A DNA stretch of 64,000 nucleotides from Hirundichthys speculiger (Eukaryota > Chordata > Actinopteri > Beloniformes > Exocoetidae): NCBI GenBank assembly GCA_018398805.1, contig JAGFBZ010001584.1:992001-1056000 (forward strand), given 5' to 3'. A program made the position numbers and the translations under genes. The notes beneath the pieces were generated by a model. That model did not search any database and had not been told where the DNA came from. It saw only the letters and a list, made by a program, of their open reading frames with translations. Shown piece by piece: positions 35,238-48,899 of the stretch (its first letter is position 1; every line of letters begins with the position of its first letter).

Positions 35238-35730
35238 TGTTAGGATTAAAATATCTGAGGACTGTTTAATTGTTAAAACTAAAACTTGACATGAAGGAAT
35301 GCTGTCTCCTTTTATGACCGTGAGTTCCTCAGCTTAGGTTTATGACTTAAATTACTGTAACATCCTTCCCGACCCCCACCAACAGTTTGCGACCAAAAGT
35401 CTGTGACAGCATAGATAAACATTTGAGGGACATCTCACAACCACATGTGTCTGGACCTCCTGTTGGTCATCTGAACTCGAAGACAAAGGGCCATAAAACT
35501 CAGAAGAACCAAGGATCCGCCTCCTCTGAATCTTTTAAAGACGGGCACAATTTGACTTCCAGTGTGCATTCCCTGGCATCTCTTGTGATGTTAGGAAGTG
35601 TACCATCGGCCGATTAAAATATTCTGCATGGCATAATAATTCTTTGTATCCATGATTGTATTAAACTCTTTGATTGACCTTTGTCTCGTCAATAGGCACC
35701 AGATAAAAGAACACGGAGAAATACTTTTCA
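35238..35730 (+). mobile_element. LTR-like element, copy 1
   Basis: Shares an extended block with copy 2 (40,165-40,652): 'aagtgtaccatcggccgatt', then 'aaaatattctgcatggcata', then 'caccagataaaagaacacgg'. The putative ends are TG and CA, flanked by a 4-bp ACAG (35,234-35,237 and 35,731-35,734). No primer-binding site follows and no gag/pol frame is near, so I read it as a solo LTR. Ends are tentative. Confidence 0.5.
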
Positions 35731-35796
35731 ACAGCGTCAACTCTAGCACACAGTCAATTTTTGTAAACAATGACAGTATCTTACAGTACTTTAACA

Positions 35797-35845
35797 CACC
35801 CCCCCCACCCCCCCCCCCCCCAAAAAAAAAAAAAAAAAAAAAAAA
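35797..35845 (+). repeat. C-run followed by A-run
   Basis: About 25 cytosines (with one A) and then 24 adenines. Low-complexity tract. Confidence 0.9.
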
Positions 35846-36984
35846 GCTTTGTCATGCCTGCAGCTCATTGCACATGACCTGAATTTGATTGAGGAATAAA
35901 TCTTTGCTGATTGCTAATCAGTTAGCTCATGTTAGCATAATGACACAAGAAGCATGTTTTCATTGTTACTGTGACTGTGCATGTGCATTGTCAACAGTGC
36001 TGACTCTTCATGTTACTTTGCCATGCATAAACCCTTTAGTTTCATGTTATTTAAAGATTTTAATATATTTTGTAAATTCAAATAGAGAAGGCACAACACA
36101 AAACAGGTGCTCATAATGCACCAGTAGCTAAAGTGAGTGCAGTCCACAGGAATGAGGATGTGTGTCCTACCAGATTTTGAGCATCATGTCCCATGAAAGT
36201 GAAAAAGGGACACATATATCAGATGCACACCTTCTTCTGGATTGAAGAGTCAAATCTGCTTGAGTCTGTGCTGAACATCACAACTGATGATGTCTTTTGT
36301 GTTTGGTGTATACAGTAAATATGTATTGTGTAATATGTGCGCTGGTCCTTTACAGGTATGAGACATATACTATATAGATTTATGGTTTGTGACAGAATAA
36401 AAACAAATCTTCCACTGCAGAAAAATCTCATGAGGTGAATGTCAGATGAGCTTTCTGTCGTGAGTGTGAATGTATTTCTGCAGACAGACTCCTGCACAGA
36501 GAGAACAGCAGGAATTGTAATTTATAGAGCACAAAGTGACAGTGTGGGACATATAGTAACAGACAGCGGTGCAACCACATCTCTCTTCAAATAGAAGTGC
36601 CTGTGGAGGTGTTTCGGTCAGTGTCTGCAGCTGTAAAACTATTCAGCTCAGGATGAAATTCTGTCATGTGGACTGCCAACTCTGCTCAAGAGCAAAAAAA
36701 GTAACCTTATTTTTGCTTTGTGTATCAGCCACCCTCAGCATCCTCAACTTCTTATCTGAGGTCTTTTTCCCACCTTACCCCAAAACTTTGCAGAGACTTT
36801 ATTATAATTGGAATGTAATTAAAATGGGCCGATATAACAACATTTCCACTATGTTTTCCTTTTCACTTTTATGTTGTCTTTTGTCTTCTCTGTCAGCACA
36901 TGATTATACTGTCCGCACATGTGTGCAAAGGAACAGAATTAGAGTTAACACAGTTTCTCAAATCCATCTTCTGAATATTGAGAA

Positions 36985-37105
36985 TACCATCCATCCATCC
37001 ATTATCTATGCCCATTTAATCCTCTGCAGGGTCACAGGGATCTGCTGGAGTCCATCCCAGCTCTTTTGGGTGAAAGGCAGGGGGACACCCTGGACAGGTC
37101 GCTAG
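36985..37105 (-). repeat. Dispersed fish repeat (GGAT-tail family), fragment
   Basis: Starts with CCATCCATCCATCC, followed by 'gcagggtcacagggatctgc' and 'catcccagctcttttgggtg'. Reverse orientation of the family at 21,340-21,575. Confidence 0.65.
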
Positions 37106-38580
37106 TTCTTTGCAGGGTACAAAAAAAAAAAAATCATGTTCAACTTATTAAGTGTATCATAAGAAAAAGACGAAACAACAGTAAAACTACATCCACATCA
37201 AAGCTGAAAACCAAGTTTGACCCAGTTCATGAACTTTGGGACATCTCTGGCCCACATGGCTCTGGAAAAGTCCCATAACTGAGCCATAAGTGACAAAAGC
37301 TCGCTGTGTTTTGTTTCACATACCAACAGATATGACATATTCCAGAAATCTCTTACACTGCCCTTCATATTTATGAAGTTTAGGACAAATATATTGTGCC
37401 TTTAAAAAAGAAGGCTCATTCATGACATCTAGATTAACTGTTTTAAAAGTGTCTTAATGATAAATACTAGCAAGCACACAAAGTAAACAAGAATGATCAG
37501 CTTGTGTGCTTGTGTGTGTCAGGGAGACACACAACCTCATGGGACACTTCATTGGAAGAGCAGCTAGACATGTAAGAAACTTTTAGTTTAGAAACGTATT
37601 GTTCTGTGTCAGATTTGTCATCTGATGTCAAGCTTGAGAGAGAACTTTAATGTAAGTCATTGAAATTCATCAAAACTACAGCAAGGACAGCAGATCAAAC
37701 ACTGTGACCTCAGAGTCCCTTTGAAGACAGTGAAAATGTGGACACCTATTCTTTTCTCTGATTAACAATGGCTGCATTTGCATTCTGGATGCAGAACGTA
37801 TTCAGAGCTCTGTCTTGAATTTGAGATCAGCACTTCTAATGGCAACAATCTAATGGAAAGAGAAAATAAAACAAAACTCACAGTACTGTCAGAAACTGAA
37901 CTGTTCAGATGACATCCATTATTTCCTTAAGTTGAACTTTTATCTTCTAATTATTCACACATAGATGCTGCATCTAAAACAGTATCATCATCAAACTAAT
38001 TGCCATTAATTATGTCTAATTGCATAAGGAGCCTTCTTAAGCTTATTATTTTATTATCGCCCACATGCACTTTTATTTTTAATCTCTGCATTCCTTAAGA
38101 CCTCCTGGTGTCCCTGTCTGTGCATGATTTATAAATGAGTCTCCACAGTTTTGTGTTTTATCGATTCATTTTTAACTTAATCAATAACTCAGAGCCAATG
38201 ACTGACCTTTCTAACTTGAGGTTTAATGAGAGTCATGCTGTCAGTGTTTATCATGGATACACTGTACTGTATGTGAGGAAAATCTAGTCACACAGTAATT
38301 AATCATGGCTGAAAAAAATTCATATGGAGAGACAAGAGTTATGTAAGAGCATAACAAGAGACATGTGACAAGTTTCATTAGCGTGCATGGTGATAATGCA
38401 GAAAAGAGAAAGTCCCTTCTTTCTAAAAATAATATGACAGCATGGCTTAGCTTTGCACAGTTGTATTTGAATAATCCATAAGTGCTTTGAACAGACACTC
38501 AATAAATACTGACACGTGTCTTATATGTAATATTTCATGTCACAAATTGTATTGACCTAATTTGAAGGAATGATATGGAC
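37106..38580. other. Intergenic, nothing recognised
   Basis: AT-rich DNA without a supported gene or repeat. Confidence 0.6.
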
Positions 38581-38584
38581 CAGA

Positions 38585-39080
38585 TTATCGTATTGGCCCG
38601 AATATAGGACAACTCTGATTATAAGACAACATCTATTTTTCAAATATTATTTCGGAAAATAAATATGTGATGAAGACAATAAGGTTATTCAGAAAACAAC
38701 TTTTTATTGTACATTTACTTTAGAAAAAAATCACACAAAGATAAAATTCTGCTGTATTATTAAACATTTTAATGATTTCATCTTTTTTACGAAGTATGGT
38801 ACCAGTACCTTAAGGTAAGATGCGTGTCAGGTTTCCATGTTATTTAAGATCAAGGTATAGTACCATTTAATAAACTTAATTCATTTAAAATCTGACACTA
38901 TGACTCAGTGAATAAGCAACAACTATGTAGTTAAATAACTGCATTAATGATGTCAGTAACTGCAATAACCATCAAAGTCGGGTTATATTCGATTTTAAGA
39001 ACAACATTAATAATTCAGTCTGTAAAATACAGAATTCTGGACTGCAACAAAACTTTCGAGTCCATTTGTTCAGCATGGTC
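38585..39080 (+). repeat. Interspersed repeat (GGCCCGAATATAGGAC family), copy 1
   Basis: The left end 'ttggcccgaatataggacaa' is shared with 59,166-59,185. The right part carries 'ctggactgcaacaaaacttt' whose reverse complement occurs at 59,400-59,430. Family name not known to me; probably an old DNA transposon. Confidence 0.5.
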
Positions 39081-39234
39081 GTGTGGTGTCACAAAGTATT
39101 TGGTGTAAAATGTGACTATCAGAAATAATCATATAGAGACAGCATATGTGGTCAAATATCTTAAAACACTGAAAAAAGAAAATATTAAGGAAATATCAAG
39201 AAAATATTTAAACACAGCAGCATTCATGATGTAC

Positions 39235-39363
39235 TGTTGATTAACTTTTTGCATCTTATTATTTTATCTTCTTTTTATTTCCTCCTGTTTAATGTATGTA
39301 AAGCACCTTGAATTGTCTTGTACACGAAATGTGCTATACAAATAAACTTGCCTTGCCTTGCCT
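39235..39363 (+). repeat. LINE 3' tail, (TTGCC)n family
   Basis: 'atgtaaagcaccttgaattg' is followed by 'gaaatgtgctatacaaataa' and CTTGCCTTGCCTTGCC. The same 3' end is found at 47,155-47,325 and 49,080-49,310 (+) and at 56,843-56,900 (-). Confidence 0.75.
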
Positions 39364-40164
39364 TACTTTAGGTTAAAGGTAAATATTGAATCACCCAGTT
39401 ATCAAAAACTTCACGAAGAGCATTTCTTAAAATCATTCAGTGTAACAATACCACTTCTGACCTCAGCAGATCACAAAATGGTTCATGTGTCTCCCCTGAC
39501 AAAAGACATGATGAAGCGCATGTTGGACATCACGTGGTGGACCATCCCCCACTTATTAGCACAGTATTGTCAGGGCTATTTGTCAGCACAGATGGTCAAC
39601 AGTATGTGCAGTATGTGCCATTTGGTCAGTAGGATAATTTTACATAGAGTGACTTTAACAGCAGTGCAAAATTAATAGTTTATCTTTGATATACTGTTTA
39701 TAAGACTATTAGCCTGAAATTATATTTTTAACATTGAGAAACTAAAGCACTCAAAAACTGCTTCAGACAACATTTAGTCTTATACTACATGTAATTTTAT
39801 TGCTTGATGGGTGCACATTGCCAGTGACCTGACAGCACTGCGCACTCGCATGTATGTTGTTTGGCTATTGGAGCATTTTATGCTAGGCTACCTAGCGTAA
39901 TGTTATGGGTGGCTTTTTGTGAATTTAATAATTAATAATCAATTGAAAAAGGGGAAGGCACTGAATACACACACATACACATCCAACCACTGAATTATTG
40001 TAGCATTGTGTTTCACTGTATCTTTTGGGTGAGTATTACAGCTATTATTAGTAACGTATTACAGCTATTTTTAGTAACATACATTTTACATTTGTTACAC
40101 TTTACAAATTAACTACTTGCCAAATCCCCTTCTGATAAGAAGACTGCAAAAATATACATTAGTG

Positions 40165-40652
40165 TGAGGATTAAGATTAATTTATTGAACTGTTTAAGTG
40201 TTAAAACTAAACTTTATGGCATGTAAGAATGCAGTCTCTTTTTTATGACTGTGAGTACTCAGTTTGCTGCTTTAGGTTTTATGACCTAAACGACTGGAAC
40301 ATCCTGGACTCGTGACCCCCCAAAAAAGTTTGTGACTGCCACAGATAAACAGTTGTTTATTATCCTGGATTGTAAGACTGGAAGAGCTGTTTACCATCTA
40401 GACTCGGAGACAAAGAGCAATAAAACTCCAAAAATCCTCCTATAAGAACTGACACAATCTGACATTCTGGGTGCATTTGTCCATGGCAGCATCTCGGTGG
40501 TGTTGTGGACAAGTGTACCATCGGCCGATTAAAATATTCTGCATGGCATATTGAATCGTTGTATTAATGATTGTACATTAAACTTTTTAACTGACCTTTG
40601 TTTCTAGTCCTGTCAATGGCACCAGATAAAAGAACACGGAGAATTACTTTCA
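40165..40652 (+). mobile_element. LTR-like element, copy 2
   Basis: Same orientation as copy 1 and similar throughout, best in the 3' third. If it starts at TGAGG, it is flanked by AGTG at 40,161-40,164 and 40,653-40,656. No polypurine tract precedes it, and nothing like gag-pol lies between the copies, so they look like independent solo insertions and not one provirus. Confidence 0.5.
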
Positions 40653-41749
40653 AGTGTAATAGCTTCCTTTATCGTCTCTCATCCTTTTTTTTATTTTAAG
40701 AGCTGTGAAATCCTTCAAATTGCTTTGCTGAGATAAAAAAAAGAAAGAGTTATGAATTAGATCTATGTGATGGGTCTCCCATATTTCAGCACAAAACATG
40801 ATCCTTTCGTATCCATGATTAAGTACTTTTGACGTCTCGGTTCAACAGTGACTGAAACCAAAATAAAGGGGGGAATGGAAAAATGAAAATAGTTGTTGCT
40901 GTTTATTGGTGTCAAGGTAGCATCACAAAGTTAAGGGAAAGTGCTGCATATAACGGTGTCATCTACACCCTCACTTACTACTAAAAGGTTCTTTGTGTCT
41001 TCTTGAAATAAACACTACAATAGTTTTTTTTGCTTGAAATGCTCATGCAGTATGTGTCCTATTAAAGCATACAAAAATCCACCTTAAATGATCAAATTTC
41101 TGGGAGGACTCAAATGTTTGGACAGACAGACTTTTTTAGTTGTGGTGCTGATCAGTTGGCTGGGCAAAACAAATGAAAAATATATAAGCTCTTAAATCAT
41201 CTACAAGAGATCCTCAGCCCAGTCTTTAAATGAATGAAACCTAACATGAAATAAAGATCATTCCTTACAGAAATATTGTTTTTTTTTTATTTTTATTTTT
41301 TATTTTTTTTTAGTATACTGTCCTACTATTTATTTTTTATTTGTCTAGAGATTTCTAATCATTAAGCACATAAACCAAAACATCTGTAGGTGACTAAATG
41401 TTATCCAACAAGTCCACTAGTGACAACAAAAGTGATATTTTAATTGACAGACTTAGACTATTAGTGAAGTATGTGGCCACTTGCTAATATAGGTACTTTC
41501 AACAACTGTCTGTATATTCTGTATATTAATGATTAGTGCCGTAATTTGGCAAAACCTTTGTTTTTTTATTTTTTAAGTCAGATATATAAATGCAATTTGA
41601 TATTGCGACAGGTGTTTTCATGAGAATAAAGTGCACATTTATTACTCAAACTTTTCTCCTTGGTATTCAGTTGTGAAATTGGACAATTTCATGCATATTA
41701 ACTTCAGGTTTGACCCACAATTTCACAAAAGAGCTTAACCATAACAAGG

Positions 41750-42330
41750 TATCCAAAGGTCTGGCAGGTCAGAGGTGAAGATGCTTGAGCCAGAACCCTT
41801 TGACCAGTGGAACTCTTTATTTCCTTAACCTGGAACAGACTAAAATATCCACTGTGTGCTTCATCAACTCCTCTCCTCCTGCAGAGCAGTGCAGGTGTAT
41901 CTCACTCACTGGGGTGCCATGGCTATAATAAACAGATTCACCTCTAATTGGAGGAATGTTTGGAATAATTAGTAAATGACAGTAGGAGCAGTGGCGGAGT
42001 CACAGAAGCAGAGCAAATAATAGGAAAATGAAAGACTCTAATTGAATGTCAGTGGGAAGCTGCAGGTCACAATGAGCTGCATGTAATGAGATGTGGGCGG
42101 CTGAAGGGCACCCCTCCCAAGATGCTTTCAGGGCTTTGGGAGGAGGTGGGGGTGGAAACTGGAGGGTGGGGTAGCTCCTGTCTCCATGGCATTGCCCTTA
42201 ATGATGTCCTCATGTGATCGTATTATGTAATGTGTTCTCCAGTAAAGTGTAGTCAGCCTTCTGCACCCCAAGCCTTTCCAACAAGTTCAAGAGTTGACAG
42301 TGAGCTCTTTATGCCTCAGTCTTGTTGCAT
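41750..42330. other. Repeat-poor unique block (candidate regulatory DNA)
   Basis: Unlike its surroundings, this block has balanced composition, no recognisable transposon and a G-rich run near 42,110-42,180. It contains homeodomain-like TAATTA/CTAATTG sites (for example 41,943 and 42,030). No open frame of note. It could be a conserved non-coding element, but this is only a suggestion. Confidence 0.25.
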
Positions 42331-45300
42331 ATGCGTGTGTTTGGATGAACATGTATGTTGGTCAGACAAATGTAACTATTTTTGCTGCACGTCCTTATAA
42401 TCACTGGATGTAACTTTTTTCAAAAAGTATTTTTTTCACTTATATCTCTGAGTTTGTTGATTCAACAGTTCAAAAAGACAAACATGGAAGCAATGGTGCA
42501 GAGCATGCCATAAAATGAAGATATATATATTAATTCTATTTCCTGACTGCATTCAGAGGCACATTAACAGTTCATTCTTTGCTACAATTATCCTAATATG
42601 CTTTTTCTAAAACTATAGGACGCCATAACAATTTCATGAATCCTTTAAGTCCCATATTTAATAGAAAACTGTCCAAAAACATCATATAAAATATTGTAAC
42701 AGAAATAGTTTTTCAAAAGGTATATGTAAATGGTTGAATTTGATGGCAGCAACAGGAGCATGATTCAACATTGTTTTGCAGCATCTCTTCTTTTAGCTGC
42801 AGATACAGCCTCTGCAAGGTACCAGCATCTGCTGTGGTTTTGAAAGTGAAATGTTTTCTTTTTCTTGTTTGATATAGAATTTAGACCGCTCAACAGTTTG
42901 GCTCCCTTGTTACATTTTCCTGTTCCATAAAGCACTAAATAGGCAGGCTTCTTTGTTGCCAGACCGTCAGAACAGAGATATTTAGCACATGAGCTTTTTT
43001 TTAATTATTATTACAGCTATGCTTTTGTAATATATTCAGGATGTTTGGCAATGTTTTATTGAAATATAAGGGCTTTTAGTGAAAAATGCAGATAATGGGT
43101 GGCAGAATATGTTATATCAATACCTTTATAAAAAGTTTAGGGTTCGGCTACTTAGGTCAAGGTTTTGCTAACTTTATTTAAAAAGTTATCAATGTTCTTC
43201 CAATCAAGTGGAGTCATACTTGTTGTCTGATGACCTGTCTGCAACTATAGTTTCTCCTGAACATCCTGCTAAGTGCTCTGAAATTATCTGACTTGTGTTT
43301 ATGTGTCGTTGCACATCACAGAGGACACATTTCAACATAATACAGTCATGTTAAACTGAAAACCCTTTCAGGTGAGGAGGGACTCACAGGTAAATATAGT
43401 GTTACATATTCAGTCTACTGTTTTCTTTTGGCATTTTTTGTATTAAGAATCAAAAACTGATTCTTAATACAAAACCACGTTTTAAAGCACCAAAACATAA
43501 ACAAAACAGCTCTAAAACCACATCAAACTTACCTTTTATGTTATCGCTCCCCAGTGGTGACCATTCATTAGGGAGTACATCAATACATTTTTTTCCTTGA
43601 TCTTCTTTTCCTGTTTTGAGCACTTCCTACACGAGCGCCCTTGAGGTTCAATCAAAGCTTTGTATTCAGTGCAGCCTTTGCAAAGATATCCAAAATCGTT
43701 GTAATGAAGGTCCGGGCTTGATTCCCTGCCTAGACTGCCAGAGGTCAGACTCTGTCACTGGAAAATATTATCTGATGGGTCTGTGGCTGTGGGAAGTGCT
43801 CAGAATCACAAAAATGTATTGGTGATTACGCAGCAGAGCAAAAGCAGAGCAAAAGCAGAGCACTGATCAGCCTGCAGCTGAAATCCTGCAGGCCTGCAGG
43901 GCTCCACCTCTGAGACTGATTTATAGAAAACGATTACAAAGAAAGTGTCTTAAATAATAAAACATTCTGAGCACCATGTTGAAAACTATTCTTGTTCTTA
44001 TCTGCCTTTCATCTCAGGATTTGGCTTTTCAATTTATTTTGCACACCTTGTTGCATTTTGTGATATCAATCCTCCCTTAACATCTGCTCATTCTATAATT
44101 TTTCAAACAGATCCCATAAAAAGACCAAAACCCACGACTTCTTTTGCCTTTTCTTTTCACAGCAGCACATCACCTGTTTTCATCTCGGGTGTCTTCTGCA
44201 TCTTCTGTATGAGTATTACCTGTTTAGACAAAGCCTGCCATGCTCCTCCGCTGTCATTCATCGCAACTGTTATCACACAGGACAAGAGTTCAGGGCATGT
44301 TGCTGACCCTGTGAGGCCGAATGTGCCTACCATGACAAGTCTAACATGTTCAGAGGCTGTGATTTGACATTTTAGTCGCTCTACAAGAAAGTTCCTGTAT
44401 GTTCTTTCTCCGTGTCTGCATTCGTTTTCTCTGGGAGGTCCAGTTTCTTTCCAGTACTGCATCATTTACATTAGATTCTCTAAACTGGCCATGTGGTGCG
44501 GGTGTGATAGACCTGTTCAGGATGCAGAACATAAATAGTGGATGCATGGTATTATTCCTGCAAAAGGTTAAAATGCCAAATTAAAAAAAAAAAAAACATG
44601 GACAAAATCCTTATGTTAAAATAGAGCTGGGCTGAATCCACACAGGACAGCTGTAGTTGTCTTTAAAGAGTAGTTGATGCAAAAGATAAATGGAGACAAC
44701 AGTTAAACAACTCATAATATACTTAGCCATTTTTTTCTTATATGTGTCTCATCTTTTGGCTGTTTAAAACATAAAAATTATTTTGGTTTGTAAAGTTTTA
44801 CAGAGCCATCTAGTGGTTGTACTCTGCACTTGTCACTTTTGACTTTATTGATGTCTTCCACCCAGGTTCAGATGTCCTCCATCTGGTTATCGGGAATTGA
44901 AGCTTTTCCACTGTTTAATAAGGAAGATCTTCTCCCTCAAGTCTGTCCTCATTCCTGCGGACTTGTCATAGTTCCCTACATTCTTCATTATTGATTGGTA
45001 CCTAACCTCAACCATGTATTTTTTAATGCACAGTCCCGTCCAGCTATGACTGAAGTTGAAGAGTGAAAAGTGATGGTACATTATCGGGATGACTGAGGTT
45101 CATATGAGGCTGTCTGACATGACAGTCCATGGCGTAACGACAGCCTCCATCCCTTCATACATCCTTACAAGCACTGTTGAACATGTTATAATCATTTATG
45201 TGACAGTTTCTTTGTATCACAGAATGTACTGTAGATATTATGTGATTTGAACGGGCAGATGGAGGCATGTAAAGACTTTGGAACCAAGAAAGTTTAATAA

Positions 45301-45950
45301 TTAAACTTAACAACAAACAAAGAAAGAAAAACAGGTTAAAATGATTCCCATTTTTTTATTCGTATTTTCTCTGCTGTATGATTCTTTGGAGTCTAACACC
45401 TGTAATTCTTTGTTAACCTAACTTTTGTACAGTGATGGTGTGTCATTTTTGCTTACAGTTTGTAAGACTTTTCGATTCTTGTGTGCTGGGTTGTGGACAG
45501 ACCACACTGCAATGAACATGGATCTCCAAAGACTGAGAGTTCAGATTTCATCACAGCAATTGTTTTCTAATCTGTTGTTTGCTTGAAAGCCTTCTTATTT
45601 AAAACACAAGAGTTAAAAACTCTCTGGTTGTACTGTTAATTCACGTCATTGTGTGGCCAGGAAATAACCTGTTGATTGATTCATCTTGCTGCATGTACAT
45701 AAACACATTTTTGTCCTACTTCCAATTAATAACCTCTTATCGATGGTTGCTGTGACCTACACTTAAAAATAGAGTCAGGATTTAGATTAGGTTTATCGTT
45801 TCATTGCTTATTCTAAGGTTTCTAGAAGCTCTCCGGTCCATGCAGTGAATACTGGGTAAACTTAGGTATCTGGATATTTTGAACACTATGAGTACATGCT
45901 TTCTTTCCTTTTCAATGTGGCTTGTACTTAATATTGAGTGACAAGACTTT
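42331..45950. other. Intergenic, nothing recognised
   Basis: 3.6 kb AT-rich DNA without a supported gene. A short perfect hairpin lies at about 43,444-43,474 ('attaagaatcaaaaactgat' and its complement). Confidence 0.5.
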
Positions 45951-45979
45951 TTTTTTTAATGGAAATATAATATAGACTA

Positions 45980-46636
45980 CTTACAAAAAGTTAGGGATAT
46001 TTGGCCTTTAGGTTGAACTTAATCTGACCTTCTCTAAACTTTTGAATGCACATGTCCAACAGTTCAATGTTTCAATACTTATATACTTATACTTATGCAG
46101 AGCATACTTTTTTGTAATAAGGTAATTAACCACAAAAATAACAGCAAATATCTGATCCAAGAGTCAGCCTCAAAATGTTCTGGTTCAATGACAATTTGTG
46201 TTTAAACATTTTGACATCACGAGGCCAAGACGGCACCTAACCAATCAATCAAAAGTACCTGGACACTGCAAGACTTCAAACAAGATGTTTTCAGGAAGAA
46301 GTTGCCACTGAGTTTAGAGAGTCAAAGGGTGTCATCAGTAGGTTGCAACAGAGACTGGAAGAGTCACAGAAACACATATAACTGGACGTCTTTTGGCCAC
46401 ATCCCATAATGATGACCGTTTCATTGTAATCAGTACCCTACAGACATTTTTTGCTGTGGTATACCCACCACCGTTGCTCACTTTTGATTCAAAAAAATTG
46501 TTTACGATGAACAAATTATCGTTGCATGCTTCTACTTAAATGCCCACCTTTCATGATATAAAATCACTGCAGCATGAACTTTTGACATTTTCTCTAAATT
46601 TGACCTGAAAGTCGAATATCCCTAACTTTTTGTGAG
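45980..46636. mobile_element. Tc1/mariner-type miniature element
   Basis: Long, well-kept inverted ends: the left begins CTTACAAAAAGTTAGGGATA, the right end read backwards CTCACAAAAAGTTAGGGATA, with similarity continuing to about 35 bp. TA duplications flank it at 45,978-45,979 and 46,637-46,638. The interior (46,215-46,345) may be remains of a transposase N-terminus, but no frame is open. 657 bp. Confidence 0.85.
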
Positions 46637-47154
46637 TAGTGCAAATATATATATCCATTTTCTGATTTATATTTTCCAACCACTAAGTCTCACAATTTCT
46701 TTGGCAATTATTTGTAGCCCATATTTCTCAGCAGAATGAAACTCCACACATTTAAGCAAATACTACAACAACTGACTTTTATCTGGTTATATACAGATAA
46801 AAGGCCTAATTTTGAATGGGACTTATTAACTCTAAGGAAAGATGGAGCCCCCCCCCCATTATGAAACAGTGTGCAGACTTAAGCAATTCAGGGTATTTCT
46901 ATCTCTATATCTTAAAAACCTGCACTTTTGTAAGGGTGTGAAGAGTTTTTATAAAGTCTCCTGGATGAAATGTTACCAGATTTGGAAGATAATGAATGAA
47001 TATCAAAGTGATCAGTTGAGTTACTTTTCTTATAAGGCGTGTAAACTTTAGTAATCACATTAAGACAGTCGTGAAGTCGGACTATTATGACTTAAAGAAC
47101 ATATCCAGGATTAAAGGACTGATGTCTCTGCAGGATTTAGAAAAACTTGTCAAA

Positions 47155-47325
47155 AACAACCATTGACTAACTTTTTGCACTTTATTTTATATTTTTTTAA
47201 TCTCCTCCTATTTTAATGTACTTTTTTAAAAATGCTGTAATGCTTCAAATATTTTATGTAAAGCACCTTGATTTGTCTTGTACATGAATTGAGCTATACA
47301 AAGAAACTTGCCTTGCCTTGCCTAA
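47155..47325 (+). repeat. LINE 3' tail, (TTGCC)n family
   Basis: 'atgtaaagcaccttgatttg', 'gaattgagctatacaaagaa', then CTTGCCTTGCCTTGCC. The 300 bp upstream (from about 46,840) may be part of the same truncated LINE. Confidence 0.7.
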
Positions 47326-48899
47326 ATCTTCGAAAGAGCCAAATTTATGATCCTTATTTTTAACCCTGTAACTGAAAGAAACACTGGTGGAATAGAAATA
47401 TAACTATAAACCTATATTATTTGACAAAATACACAGAATCAGAGAAAGTGAGAAGAATTGATCTTTTATCCATTTCTATTGTCAGGATGTAAGTGATATA
47501 TAAATTTACTAGTTTTTTCACCCCCCAACTGGCCAACTGGCACACTCTTTCCACATCCCATTATGAATGAGCCATGTGTTATATAAATACACAAAATTTC
47601 AGATTTTTTATCTCAGCTTATCTATTTATCATGTGAGCCATGTGCAAAGTAAAAAGTGTTTCCCGACATCTATGATAATTAATCATCTTAATTAAATAGT
47701 TCAACATTGTCATGTTCCTTCAGCCTGTATTTGATTATAATATTGATTTTCATTGCGTGGTGATTCCATAGCCTATTCACTATGTCCTTTTAGAGAAAAA
47801 AGAAAAAAGACTAAATATAGAACTTAAATAGGCTATAGAACCACAGAGATGAAAATTCCTCGTCAAGCTCAGAAACTGTTTATCATTTCAGCTGTCTTTA
47901 CCTTTCATGAAGCCTTTTTAGAAAAGCCACAGTATGGATCAAAGTGTCATGGATTAATTGACACATTGATCAGTTGAGGCTTGCAGCACTTCAATTTGTG
48001 AAAGGAGGATTAATGCAGGCTCAGTCACAGTTGACTAGACTGACCTGTTTATTGGAGCTGGAGCTATTTTTGTCCCTGCTCACTAAGAGGAATTTAAGAT
48101 TAGCCAAGATTTAGCAGTCAAAGATGGAGGCAGTGAGGGCAGCACTGACTTTTGTCACGGGCTGATAGATGTAAAGTCTGTGATATATCTGGGATGGAGA
48201 GGATGGAGAGATGTGCTGCGTGTAACCTTTCAAAAATACCTCACTGGGGAACTAACAAGAAAGTCAATAAACTCAATGAAATGCTCCTTATCATTTTAGC
48301 TGTGTTTCAAATGGGTTTTTGATTAAATCTCTACTTTCTCAACAAATGTATGACAAAAATAACTACAATGTTTTATGAAAAAGTTCCTCAAAGAAAGTTT
48401 GGAAAGGATTTTCACACTTTTGCATATAAATATCAATCAAGAATTCAATCAAAAATTAAAGAAATCTGAGGGAATTTCAGTGTGTAAAGGGCAAACTGGA
48501 CACCCATTATCTCCAGTCCCTTGTATCAAGAACCATCATTCCTCAATATCTGACATCACCACATAGGTAAGAAATTACTGTGAGATGCAGAGTTACCTCC
48601 ACTAATGCAGTTTAAAACAGGACTGTGCAGAAGGAAGCCTTATGCTAACCTTGTCTCTGGGCTCAGAGCCATCTCAGATGGACACAGAGGAATGTGATAT
48701 AACAAATATTTATAAAAATATGAATGTGTGACAAATCTGTGGTCCAATCCTTTTTTGAAGAAATGTATGCTGTGTGTTCTAGATCAAAGACAAAAAAGGA
48801 GCATCCAGACTGTCATCAGTAACCAGTCCAACAGCCGGGGTCATAGACTGTAAGGGTATCACTGACAAAGCTCAGTAACATCTCTGCCTCTTGGCCAGG

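Noticed and set aside
36569..37105. 178-codon open frame on the plus strand
   Set aside because: No recognisable domain, poor codon character, and its last 40 codons run into a dispersed GGAT-family repeat. Chance open frame.
35238..40652. Complete endogenous retrovirus between the two LTR-like copies
   Set aside because: The internal 4.4 kb shows no gag, protease or reverse-transcriptase motif, no primer-binding site after copy 1 and no purine tract before copy 2, and the copies have different flanks.
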